A DNA stretch of 64,000 nt from Vibrio viridaestus (GCF_003856525.1 NZ_RJVQ01000006.1:1-64000), one strand, 5' to 3'; positions 34,060 to 46,370 are shown, numbered from the stretch's first letter. Notes: generated by a model not told the origin, from the sequence alone. Made by a program: numbers and translations.

Positions 34060-34575
34060 ATGAATTATTTCGAATTATTTGGGCTACCAACACAATTTTC
34101 TGTGGATGGTAGCCTTCTTTCTTCTCAGTTTCGCGTGTTACAAAAACGTTTTCACCCAGACAACTTTGCGTCGGGTACAGAACGTGAACGTTTGACTGCT
34201 ATTCAAAAAGCATCCGAAATTAACGATGCGTTTCAGATCCTGAAAAATCCTATTTCCCGCACCGAGTATCTCTTATCACTGAATGGTGTTGATATTCGCG
34301 ACGAACAGCAAACGATGCAGGATCCTGAATTCTTAATGCAGCAAATGGAATTACGCGAAGAGCTGGAAGAGATTGAATCAAGCAGTGATATAGAAAGCGC
34401 GCTTTTCGACTTTGATGCTAAAGTTGCGAAGTTATACAAAGAGCTCATTCAACAGGTTGAAACCGAGCTTGAACAGGCGCATTGGGAAACGGCTGCAATC
34501 ACCGTTCGCAAATTAAAATTCATTGCAAAATTAAAGAATGAAATAGCTCGAGTAGAAGATAAGCTCCTGAGCTGA
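34060..34575 (+). CDS. hscB: Fe-S co-chaperone HscB
   Basis: A 171-residue J-type co-chaperone. The N-terminal J-domain has the HPD motif ([10 protein letters not shown]) and the C-terminal helical bundle binds IscU. It stimulates HscA ATPase activity. hscA begins 22 bp downstream. Confidence 0.97.
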   Translation: MNYFELFGLPTQFSVDGSLLSSQFRVLQKRFHPDNFASGTERERLTAIQKASEINDAFQILKNPISRTEYLLSLNGVDIRDEQQTMQDPEFLMQQMELREELEEIESSSDIESALFDFDAKVAKLYKELIQQVETELEQAHWETAAITVRKLKFIAKLKNEIARVEDKLLS

Positions 34576-34597
34576 TTCAAATAGAAAGGAAGTTGTA

Positions 34598-36448
34598 ATG
34601 GCATTACTTCAAATAGCAGAGCCGGGTCAGAGTTCAGCTCCTCATGAGCACAAACTCGCTGCCGGTATCGATTTGGGTACGACAAACTCGTTGGTCGCCA
34701 CAGTCAGAAGTGGTAAGGCCGAAACATTAGCGGAAAACCAGCGTAGTATTGTTCCTTCTGTCGTGAACTATGGTAACGAGAATGTTTTGGTAGGGGATAC
34801 CGCTCGCCAGCTCGCTCAGACAGATCCTGAAAATACCATTATTTCTGTGAAACGCTTGATTGGTCGTTCTCTAGAGGACATTCAACAACGCTACCCTAAT
34901 ATGCCATATCACTTTAAAGCGAGTGACAATGGGTTACCTATTTTACAAACTGCTGGTGGTGATAAAAATCCAGTCCAGGTTTCAGCCGATATTCTTAAAA
35001 GCCTCGGTAAGCGTGCATCAGATAGTCTTGGCGGTGAGTTAGCGGGAGTGGTTATCACGGTTCCTGCTTATTTTGATGATGCCCAAAGAGCGAGTACAAA
35101 AGATGCCGCGCGCCTTGCTGGACTGCATGTATTGAGATTACTCAATGAGCCAACCGCAGCGGCTATCGCTTATGGGTTGGATTCCGGCAAAGAAGGCGTA
35201 ATTGCCGTTTATGACCTAGGTGGCGGTACGTTTGATATTTCAATTTTACGTTTGTCCAAAGGTGTGTTTGAGGTCATGGCAACGGGTGGTGATTCAGCGC
35301 TAGGCGGTGATGATTTTGACCATTTGATTGCTGACTACATCAAAGAACAGGCGGGTATAGAAGATAAGCTATCTGCTGAGCAATATCGAATGTTACTTGA
35401 TGCCTCTACGGCAGCTAAGATCGCTCTTTCTGATCAAGACGAAGCTGAAATAGAAGTTCTCGGTTGGCGTGGTAGCCTAACAAAGGCGCAGCTTGATCAA
35501 CTTATTCAGCCTTTGGTTAAGAAGACATTGATGTCATGTCGCCGGGCTTTAAAAGATGCGGAAGTGGATGCCGATGAAGTGATGGAAGTAGTGATGGTTG
35601 GTGGTTCCACACGAACTCGTTATGTACGTGAAATGGTGGGTGAATTTTTTGGTAAAACACCATTGACCAGTATCAATCCTGATGAGGTGGTAGCTATAGG
35701 TGCGGCTATTCAAGCGGATATCCTTGCTGGTAATAAACCCGATAGCGAGATGCTATTACTGGACGTTATTCCTCTTTCATTAGGAATTGAAACGATGGGT
35801 GGTTTGGTTGAAAAAATTATTCCTCGTAACACGACGATTCCAGTGGCGAGAGCACAGGAGTTTACCACGTTTAAAGATGGCCAAACTGCAATGACAGTTC
35901 ATACCGTTCAAGGTGAACGGGAGCTTGTTGACGATTGTCGTTCTCTTGCTCGTTTTGCGTTAAAAGGTATTCCACCAATGGCCGCAGGTGCTGCGCACAT
36001 TCGTGTTACCTATCAAGTTGATGCCGATGGATTGTTGTCTGTCACAGCAATGGAAAAAAGCACCGGAGTACATGCAGAGATTCAGGTTAAACCATCCTAT
36101 GGTTTAAGTGATGACGAAGTCGCTAATATGCTTAAAGACTCTATGTCGCATGCTGAAGATGATATGAAGGCGAGAGCTTTGGTCGAACAACGAGTTGAAG
36201 CTGACCGTGTCATTGAAGGTTTAATTGCTGCTATGCAAGCCGATGGCGATGAGTTACTTAGCGAAGAAGAGCGTCAAGCATTAATAAAATCCATCGAAGC
36301 TTTGATTGAGCTCAGAAATGGAGATAATGCGGATGCAATTGAGCAAGGAATTAAAGATACAGACAAAGCAAGTCAGGAGTTTGCATCACGTCGTATGGAT
36401 AAATCCATTCGTGCTGCTCTGTCTGGTCAGTCTGTAAATGATATATAA
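34598..36448 (+). CDS. hscA: Fe-S assembly chaperone HscA
   Basis: A 616-residue Hsp70. The nucleotide-binding domain has [40 protein letters not shown] and [15 protein letters not shown]. The substrate-binding domain follows from about residue 385. It is shorter at the C-terminus than DnaK, as expected for HscA. It works with HscB on the LPPVK motif of IscU. Confidence 0.97.
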   Translation: MALLQIAEPGQSSAPHEHKLAAGIDLGTTNSLVATVRSGKAETLAENQRSIVPSVVNYGNENVLVGDTARQLAQTDPENTIISVKRLIGRSLEDIQQRYPNMPYHFKASDNGLPILQTAGGDKNPVQVSADILKSLGKRASDSLGGELAGVVITVPAYFDDAQRASTKDAARLAGLHVLRLLNEPTAAAIAYGLDSGKEGVIAVYDLGGGTFDISILRLSKGVFEVMATGGDSALGGDDFDHLIADYIKEQAGIEDKLSAEQYRMLLDASTAAKIALSDQDEAEIEVLGWRGSLTKAQLDQLIQPLVKKTLMSCRRALKDAEVDADEVMEVVMVGGSTRTRYVREMVGEFFGKTPLTSINPDEVVAIGAAIQADILAGNKPDSEMLLLDVIPLSLGIETMGGLVEKIIPRNTTIPVARAQEFTTFKDGQTAMTVHTVQGERELVDDCRSLARFALKGIPPMAAGAAHIRVTYQVDADGLLSVTAMEKSTGVHAEIQVKPSYGLSDDEVANMLKDSMSHAEDDMKARALVEQRVEADRVIEGLIAAMQADGDELLSEEERQALIKSIEALIELRNGDNADAIEQGIKDTDKASQEFASRRMDKSIRAALSGQSVNDI

Positions 36449-36466
36449 CAAGTAGAGAAAGCCAGT

Positions 36467-36805
36467 ATGCCAAAAATTATTGTTTTACCGCATGATGACC
36501 TTTGTCCAGAAGGTGCGGTCCTTGAAGCCCAAAAAGGCGAGACGATTCTGGATGTTGCACTAAAAAACGGTATTGGAATTGAACATGCTTGTGAAAAGTC
36601 GTGTGCTTGTACCACGTGTCACGTGATCGTACGCGAAGGCTTCGACTCACTTGACGAGAGTGATGAATTGGAAGAAGACATGCTAGATAAGGCTTGGGGC
36701 TTAGAGCCAGAGTCTCGTTTAGGGTGCCAGGCTAAAGTGACAGATGAAGATTTAGTGGTAGAAATTCCTAAATATACGCTAAACCTCGCTTCTGAAAATC
36801 ATTAG
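36467..36805 (+). CDS. fdx: ISC system 2Fe-2S ferredoxin
   Basis: A 112-residue adrenodoxin-type ferredoxin. The [2Fe-2S] ligands are in [10 protein letters not shown] (three cysteines used) and LGCQAKV. It supplies electrons for cluster assembly on IscU. iscX follows after 20 bp. Confidence 0.97.
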   Translation: MPKIIVLPHDDLCPEGAVLEAQKGETILDVALKNGIGIEHACEKSCACTTCHVIVREGFDSLDESDELEEDMLDKAWGLEPESRLGCQAKVTDEDLVVEIPKYTLNLASENH

Positions 36806-36825
36806 AATATAAGTGGGGCAACATA

Positions 36826-37020
36826 ATGAAATGGACTGACTCAAGAGACATCGCTATTGAACTAAGTGAAGAATATCCTGATATCGATCCTAAAAATGTT
36901 CGATTTACCGATTTGCATCAATGGATTTTAGATCTTGAAGACTTTGATGATGATCCGAATCGTTCAAATGAGAAGATACTCGAGGCTATCATCCTTTGTT
37001 GGATGGATGAACTGGATTAG
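36826..37020 (+). CDS. iscX: Fe-S assembly protein IscX
   Basis: A 64-residue acidic protein ([20 protein letters not shown] ... [20 protein letters not shown]) that matches IscX/YfhJ over its full length. It binds IscS and iron and modulates desulfurase activity. It is the last gene of the isc operon; a terminator lies 18 bp on. Confidence 0.97.
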   Translation: MKWTDSRDIAIELSEEYPDIDPKNVRFTDLHQWILDLEDFDDDPNRSNEKILEAIILCWMDELD

Positions 37021-37037
37021 TTGAATCGTTATAAAGT

Positions 37038-37066
37038 AAAAAAGCGAGCGTAAGCTCGCTTTTTTG
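37038..37066. terminator. Bidirectional terminator between iscX and the chemoreceptor gene
   Basis: AAAGCGAGC, loop GTAA, GCTCGCTTT is flanked by an A-run and a T-run. It ends the isc operon and probably the convergent chemoreceptor gene. Confidence 0.92.
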
Positions 37067-37088
37067 TTTTATGTGAAAGTCAGATTAT

Positions 37089-38708
37089 TTAGATCTTAAA
37101 TTGTGATAACTGTTTTTTCTGCTCGTCAGCGTTTTTACTTAATGAACGGGTTACTGACGTGACCTCATCAATAGCTGCGACGTTTAGATTCACCATATCA
37201 ACGGAAGTGGCGATATTTTTTGAAATTTCGTCAGTGACACTGGTTTGTTCATTTGAGGCAGTCGCAACAAGATTATTCATATCCGAAATCGAGTTAACAG
37301 CATCCGCAATATGAGAGAATGACTTGCTTACCAATTCAACCATTTTTTGCGATTCATTTACCAGTGATAAATTCGATTGCATGTAGTGGTCGGCTTGTTC
37401 TGCCTGCTCTTGTAGTTTGGTTATAATGTCTTTGATATCCACTGTCGATTTTTGAGTTTTAGCCGCCAACGTTCGTACCTCATCGGCTACGACTGCGAAT
37501 CCACGTCCCTGCTCGCCAGCTCGAGCTGCCTCGATAGCTGCATTGAGCGCCAGTAGGTTTGTCTGTTCCGAGATACCGTTTATTACGTCGATAACAGCTC
37601 CAATTTCTGTCGAGTGAGCCTTGAGCGTATTTACCAGCGCAGCAGACTCTTCCATGGAGGACTCTATTTTTGTGGCAATACTATTAGATTGCTCAATCGA
37701 TTTATAACCCTGCTTAACACTATCAAGGGCATCATTAGCTGAGCTCTTGGCCATCGACGCATTTTGACTGATTTCGGCTGCTGCGCTGGCCATTTCCGTT
37801 ATTGCTGTCGCTACCATTTCGACTTGAGCCAGCATTTCTTGGGAGTTGTGCCCAGTTTGACTCATTGTATTTTCAAGAGTCAGGGAGTTTTGATTGACGA
37901 TATCTGCTACGGAAGTCAACTTCGTGGTTATGGTATGGAATTGTTTCGATGATGTATTGAAGTTTTCTGCCAGGATTCCTATTTCGTTGTTACCCATTGG
38001 CTCTAACGTTGTGCGTAGGTCACCTTGTGACATCGCGATAATCGCATTTTGTATGGTTTGAATCGCTGATGTAAGGTAGCGAGAGATAACAAACGCGATG
38101 CCCAGAACAATAATCGCAGCCGCAATAACGGAAATAATCAGAATATTTTTTGATTCTCCATATACCACGTCACCATATAAACTGGCCTCTTTGGCTGAAC
38201 GACTGTTTAACTCTGATAGATTGAGTAACACGTCTGAGTATTGATTATACGCATCTAGAGATTGTCCTAGAAACAGCTCCTTTGCTTCCTCGTCTTTATT
38301 CTCTCTCGATAGGGTTAACAGTGACTCTTGAATAGACAAATAGCTTTGATAGTCACGCTCGAATTGATTCATAAGGCTGCTCTCCTCATTACTGGAGATC
38401 AGCTTTTTGTACGACGCTATGGTCTTATCAATACTGGTTTTGACTTGGGTGATTGTACTATCTGCTTTGGCAATTTCTTGCGCATTTGTCGAAATGATAT
38501 GGACCGCTTCATTATTTCTCAGATCGGCTGTTTGGGTATTAAGCCTTTCTACGAGGCGAACTGAGGGCAACCAGTTGTCTGATATAATAGTTGATTGATC
38601 ATTGATTATGGTCATTTGTCTCATTGAAATAATGAGTAAGGCGACCAGGGCTACTATTGGAACAATAAAGCCAAAGGCCAAAATATGACTTAGCTTAAAA
38701 TTTCTCAT
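37089..38708 (-). CDS. Methyl-accepting chemotaxis protein
   Basis: A 539-residue inner-membrane chemoreceptor. TM1 is at about residues 8-29, then comes a four-helix-bundle-type sensor region (about 30-185) rich in charged helices. TM2 (about 187-211, [19 protein letters not shown]) is followed by a HAMP domain and the cytoplasmic signalling hairpin. The tip ([20 protein letters not shown], then [17 protein letters not shown]) contacts CheA/CheW. The ligand cannot be read from sequence. It is a single-gene insertion between iscX and pepB with no chemotaxis neighbours. Confidence 0.95.
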   Translation of the reverse strand: MRNFKLSHILAFGFIVPIVALVALLIISMRQMTIINDQSTIISDNWLPSVRLVERLNTQTADLRNNEAVHIISTNAQEIAKADSTITQVKTSIDKTIASYKKLISSNEESSLMNQFERDYQSYLSIQESLLTLSRENKDEEAKELFLGQSLDAYNQYSDVLLNLSELNSRSAKEASLYGDVVYGESKNILIISVIAAAIIVLGIAFVISRYLTSAIQTIQNAIIAMSQGDLRTTLEPMGNNEIGILAENFNTSSKQFHTITTKLTSVADIVNQNSLTLENTMSQTGHNSQEMLAQVEMVATAITEMASAAAEISQNASMAKSSANDALDSVKQGYKSIEQSNSIATKIESSMEESAALVNTLKAHSTEIGAVIDVINGISEQTNLLALNAAIEAARAGEQGRGFAVVADEVRTLAAKTQKSTVDIKDIITKLQEQAEQADHYMQSNLSLVNESQKMVELVSKSFSHIADAVNSISDMNNLVATASNEQTSVTDEISKNIATSVDMVNLNVAAIDEVTSVTRSLSKNADEQKKQLSQFKI

Positions 38709-38970
38709 ATGGGTTTTCCCAATAAACGGTTTAATTAAAGAATGTCACGGAACGTTCAATGAGAATTTAGTTCAACTCGGGTTAAAGCGCCAAGTCGACA
38801 GCAGAATAAAGTGAGATGAATTTGACTAAATTAACAGCGCTCGTCACTTGGCTTTTGCGCGATAGTCAGTAGATGTTTATTAAGTTGACATATTTACCCC
38901 ACATAATGCTAACATCAGTAACGTTAACTATATGAAATGGCAACTATCAAGCCAGAGACAAGGAGAAACC

Positions 38971-40263
38971 ATGTCTGCAAGTATGTCGGTATATATCAGT
39001 CAATCAAAAGCTCCGGAGCAATGGGGAGAGAAAGCGCTTCTTTCTTTCGGACAGTCGGGAGCCACTATTCATCTGTTCGAGAGCCAAGATCCTCTCGCTC
39101 TTGTTCAAAAAGCAGCTAGAAAACTTGATGGTCAGGGTATTCGAAATGCTGAATTAAGCGGATCTGATTGGGATCTGGAATCCATTTGGGCATTCTATCA
39201 AGGTTACCGTGATCCAAAGAAAGCAAATCAATTATCTTGGCCTGACTTAGAAGAAGCTGAACAGGCAGAACTTGAGGCTCGCATTAAAGTATCCAGTTGG
39301 GCTCGAGATATTGTTAATAAGAGTGCAGAGGAAGTTGCTCCAAGACAGTTAGCGACAATGGCGGCTGAATTTATTAAATCCCTTGCTCCAGAAAAGGTCA
39401 CTTATCGAATCGTTAAGGACAAAGATCTTCTCGCTGAAGGATGGGAGGGCATTTTTGCTGTTGGTCGTGGTTCGGATAGAACATCGGCGATGCTGCAATT
39501 AGATTACAACCCCACTGGCGACGAAAATGCTCCCGTATACGCTTGCCTAGTAGGGAAAGGTATTACTTTCGATTCTGGTGGTTACAGCCTTAAGCCGTCA
39601 AACTTCATGTCATCCATGAAATCTGACATGGGTGGTTCAGCAATGGTTTCTGGTGGCTTAGGTCTTGCTATCCTCAGAGGCTTAAACAAACGTGTTAAGC
39701 TTATTCTTTGCTGTGCTGAGAACATGGTTAACGGCCGAGCCCTCAAATTAGGTGATATCATCACTTACAAGAATGGTAAAACCGTTGAGATTATGAATAC
39801 TGATGCGGAAGGGCGCTTAGTTCTTGCCGATGGTCTCATTTTTGCGTCAGAACAAAAACCAGAATTAATCATTGATTGCGCTACACTTACTGGAGCTGCC
39901 AAAAATGCTCTTGGTAACGATTATCACGCATTGCTCTCATTCGATGATGAGTTATCGCATAAAGCATTAACAATTGCTAAGCAGGAAAAAGAAGGCTTAT
40001 GGTCTTTACCTCTGGCTTCTTTCCACAGAGAGATGTTGCCATCGAGCTTCGCTGATTTGTCTAACATTTCTTCTGGTGATTATTCACCAGGTGCAAGCAC
40101 AGCAGCTGCATTTTTATCGTATTTTGTCGAAGACTACCAAAAAGGTTGGTTGCACTTTGACTGTTCAGCTACTTATCGTAAATCACCTAGCGATAAGTGG
40201 TCCTCTGGTGCTACAGGTACTGGAATTAGAACCCTAGCAGGGATATTAGGTGAGTCAGCTTAA
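38971..40263 (+). CDS. pepB: Aminopeptidase B (M17, PepB)
   Basis: A 430-residue cytosolic leucyl-aminopeptidase-family enzyme. Two-metal site residues occur in [27 protein letters not shown] and [15 protein letters not shown]. The ATG at 38971 has AAGGAG 6 nt upstream; an earlier ATG at 38932 adds 13 unconserved residues. In E. coli pepB also follows iscX; here a chemoreceptor gene has come between. ndk is 23 bp downstream. Confidence 0.94.
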   Translation: MSASMSVYISQSKAPEQWGEKALLSFGQSGATIHLFESQDPLALVQKAARKLDGQGIRNAELSGSDWDLESIWAFYQGYRDPKKANQLSWPDLEEAEQAELEARIKVSSWARDIVNKSAEEVAPRQLATMAAEFIKSLAPEKVTYRIVKDKDLLAEGWEGIFAVGRGSDRTSAMLQLDYNPTGDENAPVYACLVGKGITFDSGGYSLKPSNFMSSMKSDMGGSAMVSGGLGLAILRGLNKRVKLILCCAENMVNGRALKLGDIITYKNGKTVEIMNTDAEGRLVLADGLIFASEQKPELIIDCATLTGAAKNALGNDYHALLSFDDELSHKALTIAKQEKEGLWSLPLASFHREMLPSSFADLSNISSGDYSPGASTAAAFLSYFVEDYQKGWLHFDCSATYRKSPSDKWSSGATGTGIRTLAGILGESA

Positions 40264-40286
40264 AATATAAAATAAAGGATATGCTT

Positions 40287-40712
40287 ATGGCGCGCGAAAG
40301 AACATTTTCTATTATAAAACCGGACGCCGTTGAACGTAATTTGATTGGTGAAATCTATCATCGTATGGAAAAAGCCGGGCTTCAAATTGTGGCAGCGAAA
40401 ATGGTGCATTTAACACAAGAGCAGGCTGCCGGTTTTTATGCCGAGCACGAGGGTAAACCATTTTATGAACCGCTTGTTGAGTTTATGACTTCAGCTCCAA
40501 TTATGGTTCAAGTCTTGGAAGGCGAAAATGCCATTACGCGCTATCGTGAATTAATGGGTAAAACCAATCCAGAAGAAGCTGCATGTGGTACTTTGAGAGC
40601 GGATTATGCTAAAAGTATGAAGTATAACTCAGTGCATGGCAGTGATAGCCCTGAGTCTGCAGCGAGAGAAATCGCTTTCTTTTTCCCTGAGTCAGAAATC
40701 TGCCCTCGATAA
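40287..40712 (+). CDS. ndk: Nucleoside diphosphate kinase
   Basis: A 141-residue enzyme that equilibrates NTP pools. The catalytic His is in the motif YNSVHGSDS and the N-terminus is [15 protein letters not shown]. The ATG at 40287 is placed 6 nt after AAGGAT; the ATG at 40281 overlaps that site and is too close. A terminator follows after 30 bp. Confidence 0.97.
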   Translation: MARERTFSIIKPDAVERNLIGEIYHRMEKAGLQIVAAKMVHLTQEQAAGFYAEHEGKPFYEPLVEFMTSAPIMVQVLEGENAITRYRELMGKTNPEEAACGTLRADYAKSMKYNSVHGSDSPESAAREIAFFFPESEICPR

Positions 40713-40741
40713 GCTTTATGCTATTAGGTAAAATTGAAGAT

Positions 40742-40772
40742 AAATCCCGGAGCTTATATCCGGGATTTTTTC
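40742..40772 (+). terminator. Terminator after ndk
   Basis: AAATCCCGGA / TCCGGGATTT with a 7-nt loop and a T-run ends the pepB-ndk unit. Confidence 0.92.
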
Positions 40773-40899
40773 TATGTAGTTGTATAGAAAGTATCTTTAT
40801 GAAATGCTCACGGTGCCAAATTTGGAAACACTTGTTGACCTTGATTAAAGGCTGTACAATGCGCGCCCTGAATTTAATGTTCGGTTTATGAGAGGCTCC

Positions 40900-42021
40900 A
40901 TGACCACAAAAATCAATCTACTCGACTTTAATCGCCAAGCTATGCGAGAGTTCTTTGTCGAAGAACTGGGCGAAAAAGCGTTTCGCGCCGATCAGGTGAT
41001 GAAGTGGATTTATCACTTTGGTTGTGATGACTTTGATAAGATGAACAACATTAATAAAGTGTTGCGTCAAAAACTTCATGCCCGTTGTGAGATTAAGGCA
41101 CCAGTAGTGGCCGAAGCCCAGCATTCGTCTGATGGTACAATCAAATGGGCGATGAAAGTCGGAGATCAAGATGTTGAAACGGTTTATATACCAGAAGATG
41201 ATCGCGCAACATTATGTGTTTCTTCTCAGGTTGGTTGTGCGCTTGAATGTAAGTTTTGTTCAACAGCTCAACAAGGGTTTAACCGTAACTTGAGAGTGTC
41301 CGAAATCATTGGTCAGGTTTGGCGAGCAGCCCGAGAAGTTGGCCTAGAAAAAGAAACTGGCCGTCGACCTATTACTAACGTCGTTATGATGGGTATGGGT
41401 GAGCCATTGCTCAATATGAAAAACCTGATTCCGGCTCTGGAAATCATGTTAGATGACCTAGGTTTTGGTTTATCAAAGCGTCGTGTAACAGTGTCAACGT
41501 CTGGTGTTGTATCTGGCCTTGATCAAATGACTGGCAAGATTGACGTTGCATTGGCGATTTCTCTGCATGCTCCGAATGATAAACTGCGCAGCGATATTAT
41601 GCCGATCAATGATCGTTGGGATATACAAGACTTTTTGGCGTCTGTTCGTCGATATATCGCGACATCGAATGCCAACCGTGGAAAAGTAACGGTTGAATAT
41701 GTGCTGCTAGATCATGTAAATGATGGTACTGAACATGCCCATGAACTTGCGGAACTGATGAAAGATACTCCGTGTAAAATAAACCTTATTCCATTTAATC
41801 CTTACCCAGGATCGCCGTACAAAAAGCCGAGTAACTCTCGAATCGATCGCTTCATGAAAACGTTGACGAGTTACGAGCTCACCGTAACCGTACGCAAAAC
41901 TCGTGGTGATGATATCGATGCTGCTTGTGGGCAGTTAGTTGGTGATGTTATTGACAGAACCAAGAGAACAAAATTAAAACAGAGTGTTGGGGAACCAATT
42001 CCTGTAAAAGCGGTCAATTAA
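40900..42021 (+). CDS. rlmN: Dual-specificity RNA methyltransferase RlmN
   Basis: A 373-residue radical SAM enzyme that makes m2A2503 in 23S rRNA and m2A37 in some tRNAs. The 4Fe-4S motif is [18 protein letters not shown], preceded by CVSSQVG, and the second catalytic Cys is in [10 protein letters not shown] chose the ATG at 40900 ([19 protein letters not shown]), which fits E. coli RlmN; an ATG four codons upstream is also in frame. Confidence 0.95.
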   Translation: MTTKINLLDFNRQAMREFFVEELGEKAFRADQVMKWIYHFGCDDFDKMNNINKVLRQKLHARCEIKAPVVAEAQHSSDGTIKWAMKVGDQDVETVYIPEDDRATLCVSSQVGCALECKFCSTAQQGFNRNLRVSEIIGQVWRAAREVGLEKETGRRPITNVVMMGMGEPLLNMKNLIPALEIMLDDLGFGLSKRRVTVSTSGVVSGLDQMTGKIDVALAISLHAPNDKLRSDIMPINDRWDIQDFLASVRRYIATSNANRGKVTVEYVLLDHVNDGTEHAHELAELMKDTPCKINLIPFNPYPGSPYKKPSNSRIDRFMKTLTSYELTVTVRKTRGDDIDAACGQLVGDVIDRTKRTKLKQSVGEPIPVKAVN

Positions 42022-42026
42022 TCAAT

Positions 42027-42052
42027 AAGCCAGACAAATGTCTGGCTTTTTT
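42027..42052 (+). terminator. Terminator after rlmN
   Basis: AAGCCAGACA / TGTCTGGCTT with a 2-nt loop and a T6 run, 5 bp after the rlmN stop. Confidence 0.92.
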
Positions 42053-42323
42053 GTATATTCTTTAAACGACGCATATGACTTTTGTCAAAGAAAAGAAAAA
42101 CCTTAGGCTCAAAAGAAGCTCAAATGGAACAGTCTGTTGTTTAACGTATATAATTCTTTAGAATGTGTTTTTTTAAATATCGAAACTATTTGAGTTATTG
42201 ATATTTTTAACGCTAAGATTGTCTATACTGACTTAAATGTATACACTTTTTATAAAAACGATGAAAAGAAATAGATAAAAAGGGTTTACTCAACGCAAAA
42301 CGAATAAGAGATAGAATTCGCGG
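42053..42323. other. AT-rich gap between rlmN and rodZ
   Basis: There are 271 bp with no supportable gene. The region is AT-rich and carries the promoter for the rodZ-ispG-hisS-yfgM-bamB run; I cannot assign -35/-10 elements with confidence. Confidence 0.4.
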
Positions 42324-43286
42324 ATGAATACAGAGACAGAAACAGTCAAAGAAGAGGCTCCAGTAACACCTGGACAATTACTCAGGGAAAAACGTGAATC
42401 TCTTGGCCTTTCAATTGAACAGGTTGCTAACCGTCTGAGGTTAAGAGTCGCAATTATAAACGCCATCGAGGCCGATAATTTCGATATTGATAAGGTAACA
42501 ACGTTTACCAAAGGTTATGTGCGTTCTTACGCTAAATTAGTAGGAATAGAAGAAAGCATCATTCTTGCTGCATTCAATAGATGTACCGGCGCCGATGATA
42601 GAAAAGAAGTTGAATCGGTTGAAATGAAGAGTTTCTCACGCCAAACATCGAAGAAGCAGCACAATAACCGTATTAATTTAATCACGTTTTGTATTGTCAT
42701 TATTGTTGTGGGAATTTCATCTGTATGGTGGTACCAAAATCAGCAGCAAGATTCTTTGAGACCATCCTCTGCAGCTCAGGCTCAAGAAGAGCAGGAAGGT
42801 GATAATGTTGCGCCGACAGAAGATATTTCAACAGATGAAGCTACGGCTGAGGATGTTGATGCTCAGAAGAAGATAGAAGAAGAAATTGCACCGGAAGAGC
42901 CTGCAGCTGATGATTCAGTTAACAGCGAATCAGCGGAATCAGCATCTGAAACAACTGATACTGGTTCGGTAAGCGATGAGACATCAGATGTCTCGGATGA
43001 TTCTAATGTCAGTGAGCCAACAGACGCAGTTGTAACTACTACAGCTAGCACCCCAGAACTTGTGATGAATTTTACCAAAGATTGCTGGATTAGCGTGAAG
43101 GACTCATCCGGCAAAACTCTTTCTATTGGTCTTAAAAAAGCGGGTAGTCATCTTAATCTTGAAGGTGAAAAGCCATTTAGTGTTGTTTTAGGTGCTCCTG
43201 AGAGCGTTTCAATGACATTTGCAGGTGAACCCGTCGACCTTTCTGGGTATACTTCAGGCAAAGTAGCTCGATTCACCTTACCATAG
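42324..43286 (+). CDS. rodZ: Cytoskeleton protein RodZ
   Basis: A 320-residue bitopic membrane protein. The N-terminal helix-turn-helix ([20 protein letters not shown], residues 14-80) binds MreB. A single TM helix lies at about residues 112-132 ([17 protein letters not shown]). A low-complexity acidic periplasmic linker (about 145-245, rich in E, D, S, A) leads to the C-terminal DUF4115 domain. It links MreB to the elongasome to set rod shape. ispG starts 8 bp after its stop. Confidence 0.95.
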   Translation: MNTETETVKEEAPVTPGQLLREKRESLGLSIEQVANRLRLRVAIINAIEADNFDIDKVTTFTKGYVRSYAKLVGIEESIILAAFNRCTGADDRKEVESVEMKSFSRQTSKKQHNNRINLITFCIVIIVVGISSVWWYQNQQQDSLRPSSAAQAQEEQEGDNVAPTEDISTDEATAEDVDAQKKIEEEIAPEEPAADDSVNSESAESASETTDTGSVSDETSDVSDDSNVSEPTDAVVTTTASTPELVMNFTKDCWISVKDSSGKTLSIGLKKAGSHLNLEGEKPFSVVLGAPESVSMTFAGEPVDLSGYTSGKVARFTLP

Positions 43287-43294
43287 AAACGAAT

Positions 43295-44416
43295 ATGCAA
43301 CACGAATCTCCAATTAAGCGTCGTCGCTCGACACGTATATACGTGGGCGACGTTCCAATCGGTGATGGTGCGCCCATCGCTGTACAATCCATGACGAACA
43401 CGCGTACTACTGATGTGGACGCTACCGTTAAACAAATAAAGGCTCTAGAGAAAGTGGGTGCAGATATCGTTCGTGTTTCTGTTCCTACCATGGATGCTGC
43501 TGAAGCGTTTAAGCTGATAAAACAGCAGGTATCTGTTCCCTTGGTTGCCGATATCCATTTCGATTACCGTATCGCATTACAAGTCGCTGAGTACGGTGTT
43601 GATTGTCTGCGTATTAACCCTGGAAACATAGGGCGAGAAGATCGAATCCGTTCGGTTGTCGATTGTGCTCGTGATAAGAATATTCCTATTCGTATCGGAG
43701 TTAACGGTGGATCGCTGGAAAAAGATCTTCAACTAAAATACGGTGAACCAACGCCCGAAGCTTTAGTTGAATCGGCAATGCGCCACGTTGATATCTTAGA
43801 TCGTATGAACTTCGATCAATTCAAAGTCAGTGTAAAAGCGTCGGATGTTTTTCTGGCTGTTGACTCGTATCGATTACTCGCTAAAAAGATAGATCAACCT
43901 CTCCATCTTGGCATTACTGAAGCGGGCGGTGCTCGTGCTGGTTCTGTGAAATCGGCTGTGGGACTGGGAATGCTTCTTGCTGAAGGTATCGGTGATACAT
44001 TGCGCATTTCTCTTGCTGCTGATCCTGTTGAAGAAATTAAAGTTGGCTTTGATATTCTAAAATCCTTACGTATCCGCTCAAGAGGAATCAACTTTATTGC
44101 CTGTCCATCCTGTTCACGCCAAGAGTTTGATGTAATCGGTACTGTCAATGCTCTCGAACAGCGGCTCGAAGATGTGCTTACTCCAATGGATGTGTCTATC
44201 ATCGGTTGCGTTGTTAATGGCCCAGGTGAAGCGGAAGCATCTCATCTAGGACTCGCTGGTGGTAACAGAAAAAGTGCATTTTATGATGATGGTGTCCGCC
44301 AGAAAGAGCGATTCGACAATGATGATCTCGTCGATCAGTTAGAAGCAAAAATTCGTGCTAAAGCGTCGATGCTTGATGAAAAAAATCGCATTGATGTAAC
44401 TTCAGTTGATGAATAA
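43295..44416 (+). CDS. ispG: 4-hydroxy-3-methylbut-2-enyl-diphosphate synthase (flavodoxin)
   Basis: A 373-residue [4Fe-4S] enzyme of the MEP isoprenoid pathway that converts MEcPP to HMBPP. The cluster cysteines are in [11 protein letters not shown] and [11 protein letters not shown]. The N-terminal TIM barrel starts [12 protein letters not shown]. It is co-transcribed with rodZ and hisS. Confidence 0.96.
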   Translation: MQHESPIKRRRSTRIYVGDVPIGDGAPIAVQSMTNTRTTDVDATVKQIKALEKVGADIVRVSVPTMDAAEAFKLIKQQVSVPLVADIHFDYRIALQVAEYGVDCLRINPGNIGREDRIRSVVDCARDKNIPIRIGVNGGSLEKDLQLKYGEPTPEALVESAMRHVDILDRMNFDQFKVSVKASDVFLAVDSYRLLAKKIDQPLHLGITEAGGARAGSVKSAVGLGMLLAEGIGDTLRISLAADPVEEIKVGFDILKSLRIRSRGINFIACPSCSRQEFDVIGTVNALEQRLEDVLTPMDVSIIGCVVNGPGEAEASHLGLAGGNRKSAFYDDGVRQKERFDNDDLVDQLEAKIRAKASMLDEKNRIDVTSVDE

Positions 44417-44440
44417 ATTTAAAGAATTACGGTAACTATC

Positions 44441-45709
44441 GTGGCAAAAACAATTCAAGCAATTCGTGGGATGAATGACTGTCTCCCAACCCAGTCACCT
44501 CTTTGGCAGAAAGTCGAAGGTGCGGTGAAAAATGTTATCAGTGCATACGGATACAATGAAGTGCGTATGCCTATCGTGGAAGTCACTAACCTGTTCAGCC
44601 GAGCAATTGGTGAGGTTACTGATGTGGTTGAAAAGGAAATGTATACCTTTGCTGACCGCAATGGCGACAGCCTGACTCTTCGTCCAGAAGGCACGGCTGG
44701 CTGTGTACGTTCAGGAATCCAAAATGGTCTGATTTATAATCAAGAGCAACGCTTATGGTATATGGGACCAATGTTCCGTCATGAACGCCCACAAAAAGGT
44801 CGTTACAGACAATTCCATCAGTGTGGTGTTGAAGTGTTTGGTCTCGATGGTCCAGATATCGATGCTGAATTGATCATGATGACAGCGCGTATGTGGCGAG
44901 ATTTGGGTATTGCGGAATATGTTCGTTTAGAACTTAATTCTATTGGTTCTTTAGAAGCTAGAGCTGAATACCGCACGGCTTTGATTGAATTCTTTGAACA
45001 GCATGAAGAAGTGCTTGATGAAGATGCTAAGCGTCGTATGTATACCAATCCGCTACGAGTTTTGGATACTAAAAATCCTGATATTCAAGCTATCTTAGGC
45101 GATGCACCAAAACTTTCGGAGTATTTGGATGAAGAATCGAAGCTGCATTTTTCTGGTCTGTGTGAACTTCTAGATGCCGCTGGTATCAAATACACTGTTA
45201 ACGAACGTCTGGTTCGTGGCCTAGATTATTACAACCGCACCGTATTTGAATGGATTACTGAGAGCCTTGGTGCTCAAGGTACCGTTTGTGGCGGTGGCCG
45301 TTATGACGGTTTGGTTGAGCAGCTTGGTGGTAAGCCTGCACCAGCAGTCGGTTTTGCTATGGGCCTAGAACGTTTGGTTCTCATGGTTGAAACTCTGGGA
45401 CTAACAGAGACTCGTCGTAGTGTTGATGTCTATGTTGTTACTGGCGGTGAAGGTACAATGATGAGCGGTATGAAACTCGCTGAATCATTGCGTGAAGCCG
45501 TTCCGGGACTTCGAGTGATGACTCATTGTGGCGGTGGTAACTTTAAGAAACAGTTTAAGCGTGCAGACAAAGTAGGTGCTGCTGTAGCCTTGGTTCTTGG
45601 CGAAAATGAAGTAGCTGAAAATACTGTGGTATTTAAAGATCTCTCTGGTGGTGAGCAGGAAACGATCGCTCAGGCAGACATCGTGGAAAAAGTGAAAGGG
45701 CTGGTTTAA
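44441..45709 (+). CDS. hisS: Histidyl-tRNA synthetase
   Basis: A 422-residue class II synthetase. Motif 2 appears as [16 protein letters not shown], the histidine A/B motifs as [15 protein letters not shown] and GGGRYDGL, and motif 3 as [11 protein letters not shown]. The C-terminal anticodon-binding domain follows from about residue 330. The start is GTG at 44441 ([13 protein letters not shown]). yfgM follows after 34 bp. Confidence 0.97.
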   Translation: MAKTIQAIRGMNDCLPTQSPLWQKVEGAVKNVISAYGYNEVRMPIVEVTNLFSRAIGEVTDVVEKEMYTFADRNGDSLTLRPEGTAGCVRSGIQNGLIYNQEQRLWYMGPMFRHERPQKGRYRQFHQCGVEVFGLDGPDIDAELIMMTARMWRDLGIAEYVRLELNSIGSLEARAEYRTALIEFFEQHEEVLDEDAKRRMYTNPLRVLDTKNPDIQAILGDAPKLSEYLDEESKLHFSGLCELLDAAGIKYTVNERLVRGLDYYNRTVFEWITESLGAQGTVCGGGRYDGLVEQLGGKPAPAVGFAMGLERLVLMVETLGLTETRRSVDVYVVTGGEGTMMSGMKLAESLREAVPGLRVMTHCGGGNFKKQFKRADKVGAAVALVLGENEVAENTVVFKDLSGGEQETIAQADIVEKVKGLV

Positions 45710-45743
45710 TCCCGCTCTTGATGAAGTGTAATGAGGACATAAA

Positions 45744-46358
45744 GTGGAACTCTACGATACCGAAGAACAACAAGTTGAAGCGATCAAAGATTGGTGGAAA
45801 CAAAATGGGAAGGCCGTCATCATCGGTACGGTAATTGGACTTGCTGCTATCGGTGGATGGAAGTACTACGAAAATCACACGCAGAAAACTCAAGAATCGG
45901 CCTCTCACGCATATACGAACGTGATTTCTACTTTGGATAGTGAAGGTGCGAAAGCTGAATCGACTGTTCAGTCATTTATTGATGGCAATAAAGATAGTCA
46001 GTATGCCGTCCTTGCTGCTCTACAATTGGCAAAAGTCCAGATTGAAGCGGGTAACCTAGACGAAGGCTTAGCTCAGCTTGAATGGGCGAAAGGGAACACT
46101 AAAGATGAAGCGTTGTCAGCACTGATTAATTTCCGTGCAGCTCGAGTTCAAGCTGAACAGGGTGATTATGATCAGGCAACCAAGTCTCTTGATGCAATCA
46201 AAAATGATGATTGGCAAGGACGAGTTCTCGAGCTAAAGGGTGATATTGCGCTTCGCCAGGGTGATAAAGACGCAGCTTACATTGCTTATACAGAAGCTCA
46301 GCAAGCGAAAGATGCTAGCCAAACGCTACAAATGAAATTAGATGATTTGGCAAAATAA
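45744..46358 (+). CDS. yfgM: Ancillary SecYEG translocon subunit YfgM
   Basis: A 204-residue bitopic inner-membrane protein. A short cytoplasmic N-terminus is followed by a TM helix at about residues 22-41 (AVIIGTVIGLAAIGGWKYY) and a periplasmic TPR-like domain. In E. coli it associates with PpiD and SecYEG as a periplasmic chaperone. The start is GTG at 45744. bamB starts 12 bp downstream, as in E. coli. Confidence 0.94.
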   Translation: MELYDTEEQQVEAIKDWWKQNGKAVIIGTVIGLAAIGGWKYYENHTQKTQESASHAYTNVISTLDSEGAKAESTVQSFIDGNKDSQYAVLAALQLAKVQIEAGNLDEGLAQLEWAKGNTKDEALSALINFRAARVQAEQGDYDQATKSLDAIKNDDWQGRVLELKGDIALRQGDKDAAYIAYTEAQQAKDASQTLQMKLDDLAK

Positions 46359-46370
46359 GGGCACATCTTA

